A stretch of 64,000 nucleotides of DNA from the NCBI RefSeq assembly GCF_042654245.1, contig NZ_JBHSGI010000002.1, positions 62,001 to 126,000 of the forward strand, given 5' to 3'. This document shows positions 7,117 through 15,842 of the stretch, in pieces. Origin of the DNA: Seohaeicola_A nanhaiensis. GTDB lineage: Bacteria > Pseudomonadota > Alphaproteobacteria > Rhodobacterales > Rhodobacteraceae. A model generated the notes under the pieces. That model saw only the letters and a list, made by a program, of their open reading frames with translations, was not told the DNA's origin and searched no databases. Made by a program: the position numbers and the translations under genes. The stretch's first letter is position 1. Every line of letters starts with the position of its first letter.

Positions 7117-8253
7117 TCAGCTTTCATCGGTCTCATCCAGCGACAGGCCGGCCAGTTCCGAGATTTCCAGCGCGGCCTGCGCAGGGCTGAGACTGGTCAA
7201 GGCATCGTCGTAGCCGCCACCGATGTCGGGCAATGTCGGCAGGCTGGGCATACGCATCGCCATGTCCATGGGCATCGCACCGGCCTCTTCCAGTGACGAC
7301 AGGGACGGCATCGCCGCCGACATGCCCCCCATTGCCGCGGACTGCGGCAGCGGACCGGCGTGAAACTCGACCTCGGGCCGGGGCATCGTGCGTTCCGCGG
7401 TTTCGTTCAGGCGCAGGGCACGCATACCCCCGATCTGGCCAAGCCGCGCGCTGGCGATGCGCTCGCCGTTGATGGCGATCAGATCGGCGCGGTCGAGATG
7501 TCTGGTGTGCAGGGGCAGAAGGTCGCCCGGCCGCATGCGGGCCAGATCCGCCAGCGGCAGCCGCAGGTGGCCGATCACCGCCGAGAGCTCTGCCCGCGCT
7601 GCACCGGCAACCCGGTCGAGGCGGGGACCGGACGGAATATCGCCGTCGGGCGCGGCGGGCATCTCCGGTTCGGGAAGGGCCAGGCACCAGCGGCCCTGAC
7701 GCACCCCACCGCCGAATTCGAGCGTGAGGTCGAATATCCGGAACCGTTCGGATTCGATGGCGAGCAGCAGGCTGCGCATATCCTCGGCCCGCGCGCCAAA
7801 GCGATAGCCGGTGAGGCACCGCTTGTCGGGCAGGATGTCCGCGATGGCGGCGGCACGTTGCAGGGCCGCGTCAATCAGCGGCGCGACGAGGGCCGCATCG
7901 GTACTGGTGAAGGCACGTTCCGCGACCTCGCCCGTGGTCAGCTTGCCGGTCGTCTGTTGCTGGATGATGGCGGACAGGCTGTCGCGGTCGACTGCGACCG
8001 CACCCGTCAGCGCATCAGGGCCGTCGAGCAGGAGCAGCATTCGTCCCTCGCCCAGCGTCCGGGCCAGCATAGCCTGCGCGCAGCGCGACTGCGTGGCGCC
8101 GATCACGGCAAGCGACAGGTCGAAGACATCGCGTGCTGCGCGAGCCAGCCCGATCCTGAGAGCGCGCACGGCCGAGCGCCCGCCGGGCTGCGCGGCCTCC
8201 TGCCCCGCGGCCATCTTGCGATGTTTGACTGATGCAGACTGACCGACCGTCAT
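7117..8253 (-). CDS. FliM/FliN-family flagellar motor switch-like protein (378 aa)
   Basis: The middle part resembles the FliM core. The region around residues 255-310 is a SpoA (FliN-type) domain, with LPLADLARMRPGDLLPL and INGERIASARLGQIGGMRALRL. FliM forms the C-ring that sets flagellar rotation direction. The usual FliM N-terminal CheY-binding motif (LSQxEIDALL) is absent; the N-terminus here is basic and alanine-rich. The C-terminus is a long Met/Pro-rich linker ending in ALEISELAGLSLDETDES. It is separate from any flagellar operon in this window and sits 72 nt downstream of the transporter-histidine kinase on the same strand. It may be the genome's FliM in a divergent form or a paralogue. 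Confidence 0.75.
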   Translation of the reverse strand: MTVGQSASVKHRKMAAGQEAAQPGGRSAVRALRIGLARAARDVFDLSLAVIGATQSRCAQAMLARTLGEGRMLLLLDGPDALTGAVAVDRDSLSAIIQQQTTGKLTTGEVAERAFTSTDAALVAPLIDAALQRAAAIADILPDKRCLTGYRFGARAEDMRSLLLAIESERFRIFDLTLEFGGGVRQGRWCLALPEPEMPAAPDGDIPSGPRLDRVAGAARAELSAVIGHLRLPLADLARMRPGDLLPLHTRHLDRADLIAINGERIASARLGQIGGMRALRLNETAERTMPRPEVEFHAGPLPQSAAMGGMSAAMPSLSSLEEAGAMPMDMAMRMPSLPTLPDIGGGYDDALTSLSPAQAALEISELAGLSLDETDES

Positions 8254-8325
8254 AGCCCCTGTCCCGCCATCCCGGCTTTGGCACGGGTCTATCGGCGCTT
8301 GGTTACGATAGGCTTTACGGGGGGT

Positions 8326-11004
8326 CTATTGCGCTGCCATTTCCCGCGCGATGGGCAGAGTGACGCGGAATGCGCCACCTTCCTCGCCGTCGAGATAGAC
8401 CACATCGCCGCCCAGCCGGGTCATGATCTCGCGCGAGATTGCCAGCCCCAGACCGGCACCTCCGGCCTTTTCGGCACTGACTCGCGCGAATTTCTCGAAG
8501 ATCATTTTCTGCGCGCCGGGGGGAATGCCGCTGCCGTTGTCGACGAAGTCGATCACCAGAACGCCCGCGGTGACCCGCACCACGATCCTCAACTCGGGCG
8601 CCTCTGCGTCGCAGTATTTCTGGGCGTTGGCGATCAGGTTGATGAAGACCTGCGCCAGCCGGTCGATATCGGAATAGAGGTGCAGGGCCTCGTCGGCGGG
8701 GTTGCGGATCACCTTCATCGGCGCGCCCGACCCGGCCAGCGCCGCCGATACCGCGTGATCGAGCAGCGCGTTCAGCTGGCCATCGCGCAGGTTCAGACTG
8801 ACCTGCCCGCTTTCCAGCACCGACAGATCCAGCAGGTGGTTCAGAAGTCGGGTCAGGCGCAGGGCCTCGTCATGGATGATATTGGCATAACGGCGCTTTT
8901 CTTCCGGTGCGAGACTGTCGGCATCGCGCAGGATCTCCGAAAAGGCGCGGATCGATGTCATCGGTGTGCGCAACTCGTGGCTGACCTGGCTGAGGAAAGA
9001 ATCCTTCTGGGCAGAGATCTGCGTCAGCTTCTCGTTGGCCTCCTGCAGCTTGTGCGCCGTGCGGCTGAGTTCGGCGGACTGCGCCTCGAGACGGCTGGAA
9101 TATTCCAGCATCTGGGCGGATTCGTCCGCCACGGCCAGCAGATCCTGCACCGATACCGACGAACCGCCCACGATCTGACCGATCATCGCATGCGCCGTCG
9201 CCGCGCCAACCGAACCGGCCAGCTTGCGTTCGAGCCGTTCGAGAAATTCTGGAGTAGGTTCGGGCAGCAGTCCGCGTCCCCCCTGCAACTCGGCCTCGCG
9301 CTGGAACAGCGCCCGGGCGTCGTCGGCACCCAGAATGCGCTGGGTCATCACCATCAGATCCTCGCTCTGCGCAACCGAGCCGGTCCAGCCGCGCGCACCG
9401 GCGGAATGGTCGTAGACGTTGACGAACTGCGCGCCCTGCAAACGCTCGACCGGATTGGGGAAAGTGATCAGCGAGACCGCGAAGAAGGCGGCGGTGTTGA
9501 GCGAAAAGCTCCACAGCACCGCGTGGACGATCGGATCAAGCCCGGCGATCCCGAACAGTGCCTCGGGCCGCAGCCAGGCGATCCCGAAGGGGCCATGAAT
9601 CATCACCTCGGGCGAGAGGATACCGCCGCCGATGCCGGGCAGCAGCATCGACCAGACCCAGACGGCAAAGCCGAGGCAGAGACCGACCAGCGCGCCGACC
9701 CTTGTGGCCCCGCGCCAGAACAGGCCACCCACGAGCGAGGGCAAGATCTGGGCGATGCCGACAAAGGCGATAAGGCCGATGGCGGCCAGTGCGGTTCCAC
9801 CACCCGAGCGCTGGTAGTAGATGCAGCCCAACGCCATCACCGCGCCGATGGACACGCGCCGGGCCAGCAGGACCACATTGCGCACGTCTCCCGACTGGGC
9901 CGCACCGCGGCCGCGGAAGCTGAACCAGATCGGCATGACGATGTGGTTCGACACCATCGTGGACAGCGCCATCGCGGCGACGATCACCATGGAAGTGGCG
10001 GAGGAGAAACCGCCGATGAAGGAAAGCATCGCCAGCCCCTCGCGCCCTGTCGCCAGAGGGACGGTCAGAACGAACAGGTCGGGGTTGGAACCGGGCGGGA
10101 GCAGTTCCAGTCCGACAGCGGCAATCGGCACGACAAAGAGGCTCATCAGGAGCAGGTAGAGCGGAAAGGCCCAGGCGGCCGTGCGCAGGTGGCGTTCGTC
10201 CTCGTTTTCGACCACCATCACCTGAAACATCCGCGGCAGGCAGACAAAGGCGGCCGCGGCCAGGAAGGTGATCGCCGCCCATCGGCCGCGGTCGACCTGC
10301 CAGTGGCCGATGGGCGAGGCATCAATGCGCGCCATGGTCCCCGCAATTCCGTCCGAAAGCCCCCAGACCACGAAGACTCCGACCGCCAGCAGCGCCACCA
10401 GTTTGACCACCGCCTCAAGCGCAATCGCCGTCACGACGCCATGGTGTCGCTCGTTGGCGTCGAGGTTTCGTGTGCCGAAGAGAATGGCAAAGACCGCCAG
10501 TCCAGAGGCCACCCAGACCACGCTGGCGCCGGCGTTGAAGGCGCTGTCGGGATCGGCCTCGGCGAAGATCGAAAAGGACAGCGTGATCGACTGCAGCTGC
10601 AACGCGATATAGGGCGTGACCCCGATCACCGCGAGCAGGGTGACACAGATCGCCAGCGCGTTGGACTTGCCATAGCGCGCCGAGATCAGGTCGGCGATGG
10701 AAGTCACCCGCTGGCTGCGGCCGATGCGCACCAGTTTGCGCAGGCCCCACCACCAGCCGATCATCACCAGAGTCGGGCCAAGGTAGATCGTCACGAACTC
10801 GAGGCCCGAGCGCGCGGCGTAACCAACGGCGCCGTAGAAGGTCCAGGCGGTGCAGTAGATCGACAGCGACAGGGTGTAGATCAGGGGCGACCGCAGCCAG
10901 GTGCGCCGGCCGCGCAGGGCGGCCCTGTCGGCGACGAAAGCGACGGTGAAGAGCAGTGCCACATAGCCGAGGCAGACGGCAAGGAGAACATTGAGCGGCG
11001 CCAT
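8326..11004 (-). CDS. Sodium:solute symporter-fused sensor histidine kinase (892 aa)
   Basis: The N-terminal half (about 500 residues) is a multi-helix SSS-family transporter domain, starting LNVLLAVCLGYVALLFTVAF. After a coiled linker there is a HisKA box, SHELRTPMTSIRAF, and a complete HATPase domain with N, G1 and G2 boxes (LIANAQKYC, DNGSGIPPG, GGAGLGLAISREI). The layout matches CbrA/CrbS-type kinases, which sense or import carboxylates or amino acids. I start at the ATG at 11004, one base after the stop of the small membrane gene; the longer frame overlaps that gene. With the small membrane protein and the single-domain response regulator it forms a three-gene signalling unit. The ligand is unknown. 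Confidence 0.92.
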   Translation of the reverse strand: MAPLNVLLAVCLGYVALLFTVAFVADRAALRGRRTWLRSPLIYTLSLSIYCTAWTFYGAVGYAARSGLEFVTIYLGPTLVMIGWWWGLRKLVRIGRSQRVTSIADLISARYGKSNALAICVTLLAVIGVTPYIALQLQSITLSFSIFAEADPDSAFNAGASVVWVASGLAVFAILFGTRNLDANERHHGVVTAIALEAVVKLVALLAVGVFVVWGLSDGIAGTMARIDASPIGHWQVDRGRWAAITFLAAAAFVCLPRMFQVMVVENEDERHLRTAAWAFPLYLLLMSLFVVPIAAVGLELLPPGSNPDLFVLTVPLATGREGLAMLSFIGGFSSATSMVIVAAMALSTMVSNHIVMPIWFSFRGRGAAQSGDVRNVVLLARRVSIGAVMALGCIYYQRSGGGTALAAIGLIAFVGIAQILPSLVGGLFWRGATRVGALVGLCLGFAVWVWSMLLPGIGGGILSPEVMIHGPFGIAWLRPEALFGIAGLDPIVHAVLWSFSLNTAAFFAVSLITFPNPVERLQGAQFVNVYDHSAGARGWTGSVAQSEDLMVMTQRILGADDARALFQREAELQGGRGLLPEPTPEFLERLERKLAGSVGAATAHAMIGQIVGGSSVSVQDLLAVADESAQMLEYSSRLEAQSAELSRTAHKLQEANEKLTQISAQKDSFLSQVSHELRTPMTSIRAFSEILRDADSLAPEEKRRYANIIHDEALRLTRLLNHLLDLSVLESGQVSLNLRDGQLNALLDHAVSAALAGSGAPMKVIRNPADEALHLYSDIDRLAQVFINLIANAQKYCDAEAPELRIVVRVTAGVLVIDFVDNGSGIPPGAQKMIFEKFARVSAEKAGGAGLGLAISREIMTRLGGDVVYLDGEEGGAFRVTLPIAREMAAQ

Positions 11005-11005
11005 C

Positions 11006-11305
11006 TCATTCCGGCTCCGAGCCGTCTGCGATCCCGCTGTCATCGTGGCGCGCGGCCAGGCCGAAAAGGACGGCGGCGAGGATCAGCACTGCCCAGGACC
11101 CGAAGATGTAGATGATCGCCTGCGAGGTGCGGACCGGCTCGATCCCCCCGGCGGTTTCATCGACACCGGGCCAGAGCAGCGGCACCAGCAGCAGACCGGC
11201 ACCAATCACCGGCAGCACGCGGGCCGCATCGCTCAGCCGCCTGCGGCGATAGCCCTGCCGCTCCAGCAGCGCGACCTTCGCCTCGGACGACGGCTTGTCG
11301 GTCAC
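11006..11305 (-). CDS. Small membrane protein of the symporter-kinase operon (99 aa)
   Basis: It starts with GTG, overlapping the stop of the response regulator as GTGA, and ends one base before the kinase start, so all three genes are coupled. The N-terminus is basic (LLERQGYRRRRLSDAA) and two hydrophobic helices follow (VLPVIGAGLLLVPLLW and AIIYIFGSWAVLILAAVLFGLA). Small two-helix partners are common next to SSS-family transporters and may stabilise or modulate them. I see no enzymatic motif, and the partnership with the kinase is inferred from position only. Confidence 0.75.
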   Translation of the reverse strand: MTDKPSSEAKVALLERQGYRRRRLSDAARVLPVIGAGLLLVPLLWPGVDETAGGIEPVRTSQAIIYIFGSWAVLILAAVLFGLAARHDDSGIADGSEPE

Positions 11306-11685
11306 GGCCGGGACGCCTGGGCCACCAGATCGCGCACGGCGGCAAGTACCTCGGCATTCGAGAAGGGTTTGGTCATGAAGCGGCTGACCCCCGCCTTTTC
11401 GGCCATGTCGCGGTCGCGCGACTGACCGCGCGCGGTCAGCATCAGAACCGGCAGGCCGGCAAGTTCGCCAATGGCGCGGAGTTCGCGCAGGATGTCCATG
11501 CCGCTCTTCCCTGGCAGCATCATGTCGAGAATGACCAGATCGGGCCGGACCCTACGGACGAGTTCGACTGCATCTGCGCCGTTCGAATGCGCCTCGACCC
11601 GCCAGCCCTCTCGGGTCAGCAGAAATCGGATTGCCTCGATGATGTTCGGCTCGTCTTCGATCAGCAACACGTGACGGTTGTTCAC
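11302..11685 (-). CDS. Single-domain (CheY-like) response regulator (127 aa)
   Basis: This is a pure receiver domain. It has the acidic pair in LIEDEPNI, the phospho-acceptor Asp54 in LVILDMMLPGKSG, the Thr in LMLTARG and the Lys in FMTKPFSN. No output domain follows. I start at the GTG at 11685 because GGGGAGGG lies just upstream and the protein then begins directly at the first receiver strand; the open frame would add 14 unlikely residues. It is the first gene of the unit with the small membrane protein and the symporter-kinase, so it is that kinase's likely partner. With no DNA-binding domain it must act by protein contact or relay phosphate. Confidence 0.88.
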   Translation of the reverse strand: MNNRHVLLIEDEPNIIEAIRFLLTREGWRVEAHSNGADAVELVRRVRPDLVILDMMLPGKSGMDILRELRAIGELAGLPVLMLTARGQSRDRDMAEKAGVSRFMTKPFSNAEVLAAVRDLVAQASRP

Positions 11686-11779
11686 CGTGTTTCCCTCCCC
11701 GCGGGGCTCCTCTCCCCGATGCCGCAAGCTCTATGGCGTGCTGGCCTTTGGACAACTTTGCATTGTGCCCGACCCCGTG

Positions 11780-13087
11780 TCAAAACTCTTCGCGCAGGAT
11801 CGACGGTTCGCGGCGGGCATGGCAACTGACCTTCGGGCAAAGCCGGCAGCTGCTGCCGACCTGGAGAAAATCGCTGGCCTCGCTCTCCCCTGCGCGCAGC
11901 GGCAGGATCAGCATGGCAGCGTGATAGAGCGGATCTTCGGTATAGGCGGTGTTGCGCTGCGGCCAGGACAGGGCGAGGCAGTCGAAATGCGCGACGCTGC
12001 GGCCGACCTGCGTGACCTTCCGGCGCACTGGGACCAGCGGCCGGCTGAGCGAGACGAACAATGGCCAAAGCGGACAGGGCGCGCCAAAGCGCGGCAGGGC
12101 GAAACCTGTGATGTTCTTGCGGAACAGGATGCTGCCCGAGGCGTCGGACACCACCAGCCCTGTCCCGCCCGGCAGCACGGTTTCGGGCATTGCGGCAAGC
12201 CGGCGCATCACCGCCGGCAGCTCCGCGCCGAATTCGATGCACAACGCGCCGGGGTCGGCGCCCAGCCGCGACACGGCCGCCGAAAAGGCGTCGAACGGCA
12301 GGGCTGCAACGTCCTCGGCATATTGGCGCAGGATGTCGCGCGCGATGTGACGCGCCGCGCGGCCGCCCAGATCGGGGGCCTCACGCAACACGTCATCCGG
12401 TGTCTGTGCGCCGGATTCGATTTCGGGAAAGAAATGGTTGTGCCCGGCGAAAAAGGCCTCGGCCTCTTCCCGCGGGACTCCCCGCTGCATTTCACCGGCG
12501 TCGTTGTCGTCGAGATAGCTGACCAGCGCCTTGGAGCTTTCGGCCAGACGGCGGCTGTCGTTGTTGAGATTCTTGTGGAAGCGGGTGCGCCATTCCGGCT
12601 CGATTTCGTCGGTCTCGGCCAGAATCGAGGCGGTGGAGCGGATCGCGGCGGCGGTCGAAAGCACCTCGTGGAGCGACGCCGCGAGATGCGGATCGTGGGT
12701 CAGCCGGTCGGAAAGGGTTTCGACCGTTCGCTCGAGCGACGCGACGCGCCGATGCAGCAGCGCCAGCACCTCGGCCCACCCGGGAAATCGTCCGGCGAGT
12801 TCGTCGGCGCGGTCGGTTTCGGCGGCAACCGCGCCGGCATCGGCGGCCGCCTCGCGCAGTGTCGCGATCAACGCGGCCTCGGCCCCCTCGGTCAGCATCG
12901 AGGGTTCGACACCCAGCACGCGCGCGATGTCGTTGAGCAGCTTGCCCCCGATTCTGCGGCGGTTGTGCTCGATCAAATTGAGATAGGAGGCCGACACGCC
13001 AATTTGTCGCGCCAGATCGGCCTGACGCAATCCCGCGATGGACCTCCGTTCACGTATTCTCGCCCCGGTCAGGCTGTCCCGTGGCAC
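11780..13087 (-). CDS. XRE-family regulator of short-chain acyl metabolism, ScfR/PccR/RamB-like (435 aa)
   Basis: The N-terminus is a helix-turn-helix of the XRE type (RERRSIAGLRQADLARQIGV, then SASYLNLIEHNRRRIGG). The remaining 350 residues match the DUF2083-type ligand domain found in RamB, PccR and ScfR, ending in a cysteine cluster, CRLCPKVSCHARREPSIL. Relatives bind short-chain acyl-CoAs and control propionate, acetate or glyoxylate genes. The GTG start at 13087 follows AAGAGGTG. It is divergent from the ABC transporter operon at 13322, with 234 AT-rich bases between them, so it may control that operon as well as itself. Its neighbours accB/accC at 19 kb are consistent with acyl metabolism but are not evidence of regulation. 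Confidence 0.85.
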   Translation of the reverse strand: MPRDSLTGARIRERRSIAGLRQADLARQIGVSASYLNLIEHNRRRIGGKLLNDIARVLGVEPSMLTEGAEAALIATLREAAADAGAVAAETDRADELAGRFPGWAEVLALLHRRVASLERTVETLSDRLTHDPHLAASLHEVLSTAAAIRSTASILAETDEIEPEWRTRFHKNLNNDSRRLAESSKALVSYLDDNDAGEMQRGVPREEAEAFFAGHNHFFPEIESGAQTPDDVLREAPDLGGRAARHIARDILRQYAEDVAALPFDAFSAAVSRLGADPGALCIEFGAELPAVMRRLAAMPETVLPGGTGLVVSDASGSILFRKNITGFALPRFGAPCPLWPLFVSLSRPLVPVRRKVTQVGRSVAHFDCLALSWPQRNTAYTEDPLYHAAMLILPLRAGESEASDFLQVGSSCRLCPKVSCHARREPSILREEF

Positions 13088-13214
13088 GGTTCACCTCTTT
13101 GTGAAAAACGCGGAGTTTCAACGGCTTTCTGCGACGCAACATAAGATAATTTACAGAATTGGATACGTTGCTGTGCATTTATTTACAAAATTATCCTTCA
13201 AATCAAGCACTTTA

Positions 13215-13262
13215 TTGCCAAGTTTTCCGATCCAGCGGCATAATCTATTTGCACATATGTGC
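13215..13262 (+). promoter_or_regulatory. Predicted promoter and palindromic operator of the ABC transporter operon
   Basis: TTGCCA (13215-13220) and CATAAT (13239-13244), spaced 18 nt, resemble a sigma-70 promoter. Seven bases after the -10 box there is a perfect 12-bp palindrome, GCACATATGTGC (13251-13262), which would cover the transcription start. That is a good position for a repressor. The divergent ScfR-like gene is the nearest candidate regulator. The flanking 13088-13250 is unusually AT-rich for this genome. Confidence 0.5.
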
Positions 13263-13321
13263 CTGCGCGATGCGAAAGTTGAGGAGCCGCATCACGCGTT
13301 TTACGCAAAGGGAGGATGTTA

Positions 13322-14662
13322 ATGTCCAAAAACGATGTCACACGTCGTGGCGTGCTGCGGACCGGCGCTGTCGCCGGGGCCGGGCTGGCGCTGCCCACTA
13401 TCTTTACGGCCTCGTCAGCCGCCGCCTTCACCAACGAACCGACCGGAAATTCGGTCACACTTGGCTTCAACGTACCGCAGACCGGACCCTATGCCGACGA
13501 GGGCATGGACGAACTGCGCGCTTTCCAGCTGGCGGTCGAGCACCTGAACGCCGGCGGCGGCTGCCTCGACACCTTCTCGTCCAAGGCCCTCAAGGGCAAT
13601 GGCATCCTCGGCAAGGAAGTGAAGTTCGTCACCGGCGACACGCAGACCAAGTCTGACGCCGCACGCGCTTCGGCCAAGTCGATGATCGAGAAGGACGGGG
13701 CGATCATGATTTCGGGCGGCTCTTCCTCGGGCGTCGCCGTGGCCGTGCAGGGCCTGTGCCAGGAAGCCGGCATCATCTTCATGGCCGGTCTGACCCACTC
13801 GAACGACACGACCGGCAAGGACAAGAAGGCGAACGGTTTCCGGCACTTCTTCAACGCCTACATGTCGGGCGCAGCCCTTGCTCCGGTGTTGAAGAACGCC
13901 TATGGCACGGACCGCAAGGCCTATCACCTGACCGCCGACTACACCTGGGGCTGGACCCAGCAGGAGTCGATCCAGGCCGCAACCGAGGCCATCGGCTGGC
14001 AGACCGTCAACAACGTGCTGACACCGCTGGCCGCCACCGACTTCTCGGCCTATATCGCGCCGGTTCTGAATTCGGGCGCAGATGTGCTGATCCTGAACCA
14101 CTACGGCGGAAACATGGTCAACTCGCTGACCCAGGCCGTGCAATTCGGCCTGCGCGACAAGCAAGCCAACGGCAAGAACTTCGAAGTCGTGGTGCCGCTC
14201 TACTCGGAACTGATGGCCAAGGGTGCCGGGTCCAACATAAAGGGCGTGTTCGGCTCGACCAACTGGTCGTGGACTCTGCAGGATGCGGGCACCCAGGCCT
14301 TCGTGAAGGCCTTCGGCGCGAAATACGGCTTCCCGCCGTCCAACGCGGCGCAGACCTGCTACGCTCAGACCCTGCTCTACGCCGATGCGGTGGAACGGGC
14401 CGGCTCGTTCAACCCCTGCGCTGTGGTGGAGGCGCTGGAAGGCTTCGAGTTCGACGGTCTGGGCAATGGCCCGACGCTGTATCGGGCCGAGGATCACCAG
14501 TGCTTCAAGGACGTGCTGGTGATGAAGGGCAAGGAAAGCCCGGCCAACGAGTACGACGCGCTGGAAGTGGTGGAAATCACCCCGCGCGCCCAGGTCGAAT
14601 ACGCGCCCGATCACCCGATGTTCGCCGGTGGCGATCTCGGGCAGTGCAACCCCGGCGCATGA
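13322..14662 (+). CDS. ABC transporter substrate-binding protein, branched-chain amino acid type (446 aa)
   Basis: This periplasmic binding protein of the LivJ-like (Peripla_BP_6) family starts at the ATG at 13322 after GGGAGGA. The N-terminus is a twin-arginine-type signal, RRGVLRTGAVAGAGLALP, with a likely cleavage after ASSAAA. The body shows FNVPQTGPYADEGMDELRAFQLAVEHLN and later DVLILNHYGGNMVNSL, as expected for this fold. It is the first gene of a five-gene importer operon and is preceded by a predicted promoter and palindromic operator. Relatives bind branched-chain amino acids, amides or urea. The UrtA-specific C-terminus is not seen, so the substrate is open. Tat-dependent export of such a protein is common in this order. 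Confidence 0.88.
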   Translation: MSKNDVTRRGVLRTGAVAGAGLALPTIFTASSAAAFTNEPTGNSVTLGFNVPQTGPYADEGMDELRAFQLAVEHLNAGGGCLDTFSSKALKGNGILGKEVKFVTGDTQTKSDAARASAKSMIEKDGAIMISGGSSSGVAVAVQGLCQEAGIIFMAGLTHSNDTTGKDKKANGFRHFFNAYMSGAALAPVLKNAYGTDRKAYHLTADYTWGWTQQESIQAATEAIGWQTVNNVLTPLAATDFSAYIAPVLNSGADVLILNHYGGNMVNSLTQAVQFGLRDKQANGKNFEVVVPLYSELMAKGAGSNIKGVFGSTNWSWTLQDAGTQAFVKAFGAKYGFPPSNAAQTCYAQTLLYADAVERAGSFNPCAVVEALEGFEFDGLGNGPTLYRAEDHQCFKDVLVMKGKESPANEYDALEVVEITPRAQVEYAPDHPMFAGGDLGQCNPGA

Positions 14663-14789
14663 CCATCCGGACCGGAGCGTTCAACGCGCTCCGGTCCATC
14701 TTTCGGACAGATGGCCCGTCTGCGGCCCTGACAGGTCTCTTCGACATGCGCGGAGAGGCCACAATCCTTACATGCAATCGGTGGGGACG

Positions 14790-15839
14790 ATGGACGATAT
14801 CATCCTGCAAATCCTGAACGGGCTGGACAAGGGCAGCGCCTATGCGCTGATCGCGCTTGGCCTGACCCTGATCTTTGGCACGCTTGGCGTCGTCAACTTC
14901 GCGCACGGGGCGCTGTTCATGATCGGCGCGTTCTGCGCCGTGACGCTGCAAAAACTGCTCTCCTTCGAGCGGATCGAGGTCTCGGCGACCGAAAAGACCG
15001 CCTGGGGCACGCCGCTCGAGATCAGGACGCCCTATGCCGAACTCTGGTTCGGTCACGATTTCGGGGCCGCGCTGATCGACTGGTCGGTTCCGCTGGCGAT
15101 CCTCTTCTCGATCCCGATCATGCTGGTCATCGGCTATGTGATGGAACGCGGGCTCATCAAGCATTTCTACAAGCGCCCCCACGCGGACCAGATCCTGGTC
15201 ACCTTTGGCCTGGCCATCGTGTTGCAGGAACTGATCAAGCACTATTATGGCGCCAACCCGATCCCCACCCCGGCCCCTTCGGTCTTTCGCGGCTCGTTCG
15301 ATTTCGGGGCGCTGGTGGGCTTTGATCCGGGCAGCGTCATCTACCCCTACTGGCGCATGGTCTACTTTGCCTTCTCGGCGGTGATCATCGGCGCGGTCTT
15401 CGCCTTCCTGCAGTTCACCACCTTCGGCATGGTCGTTCGCGCCGGCATGGCCGACCGCGAGACTGTCGGCCTGTTGGGCATCAACATCGACCGCCGGTTC
15501 ACCATCATGTTCGGCCTCGCTGCCGCCGTCGCGGGGCTGGCGGGTGTCATGTATACCCCGATCAACTCGCCCAACTACCACATGGGGATGGATTTCCTCG
15601 TTCTGTCCTTCGTCGTGGTGGTGGTCGGCGGCATGGGCTCTCTGCCCGGTGCCGTGCTGGCGGGCTTCCTGCTCGGCATTCTGGAAAGCTTTGCCTCGTA
15701 TTCACCGATCAAGGTGTTCTTCGAGGAGTGGCTGTTCCTGCCTTCGATCGACCAGATCATCATCTACCTGGTCGCAATCATCATTCTGCTGACCCGTCCG
15801 CGTGGCCTTATGGGCCGCAAGGGCGTGATGGAGGACTGA
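14790..15839 (+). CDS. Branched-chain amino acid-type ABC transporter permease, LivH-like (349 aa)
   Basis: This is a multi-helix permease with the LivH signature near the N-terminus (GSAYALIALGLTLIFGTLGVVNFAHG) and the cytoplasmic coupling region (GMVVRAGMADRETVGLLGINI). I start at the ATG at 14790, giving MDDIILQILNGLDKG; the longer open frame overlaps the binding-protein gene and lacks permease character. There is a GGGGA just upstream. An insertion of about 60 residues between the second and third helices makes it longer than the usual 290-310 residues. It is followed after 3 nt by the LivM-like permease. Confidence 0.9.
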   Translation: MDDIILQILNGLDKGSAYALIALGLTLIFGTLGVVNFAHGALFMIGAFCAVTLQKLLSFERIEVSATEKTAWGTPLEIRTPYAELWFGHDFGAALIDWSVPLAILFSIPIMLVIGYVMERGLIKHFYKRPHADQILVTFGLAIVLQELIKHYYGANPIPTPAPSVFRGSFDFGALVGFDPGSVIYPYWRMVYFAFSAVIIGAVFAFLQFTTFGMVVRAGMADRETVGLLGINIDRRFTIMFGLAAAVAGLAGVMYTPINSPNYHMGMDFLVLSFVVVVVGGMGSLPGAVLAGFLLGILESFASYSPIKVFFEEWLFLPSIDQIIIYLVAIIILLTRPRGLMGRKGVMED

Positions 15840-15842
15840 TCC

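Noticed and set aside
8278..11115. 945-codon open frame on the plus strand opposite the transporter-kinase gene
   Set aside because: Its translation is Arg/His/Gln/Asp-rich low-complexity with no domain, and it mirrors the codon bias of the real minus-strand gene. It is an antisense shadow of GC-rich coding DNA.
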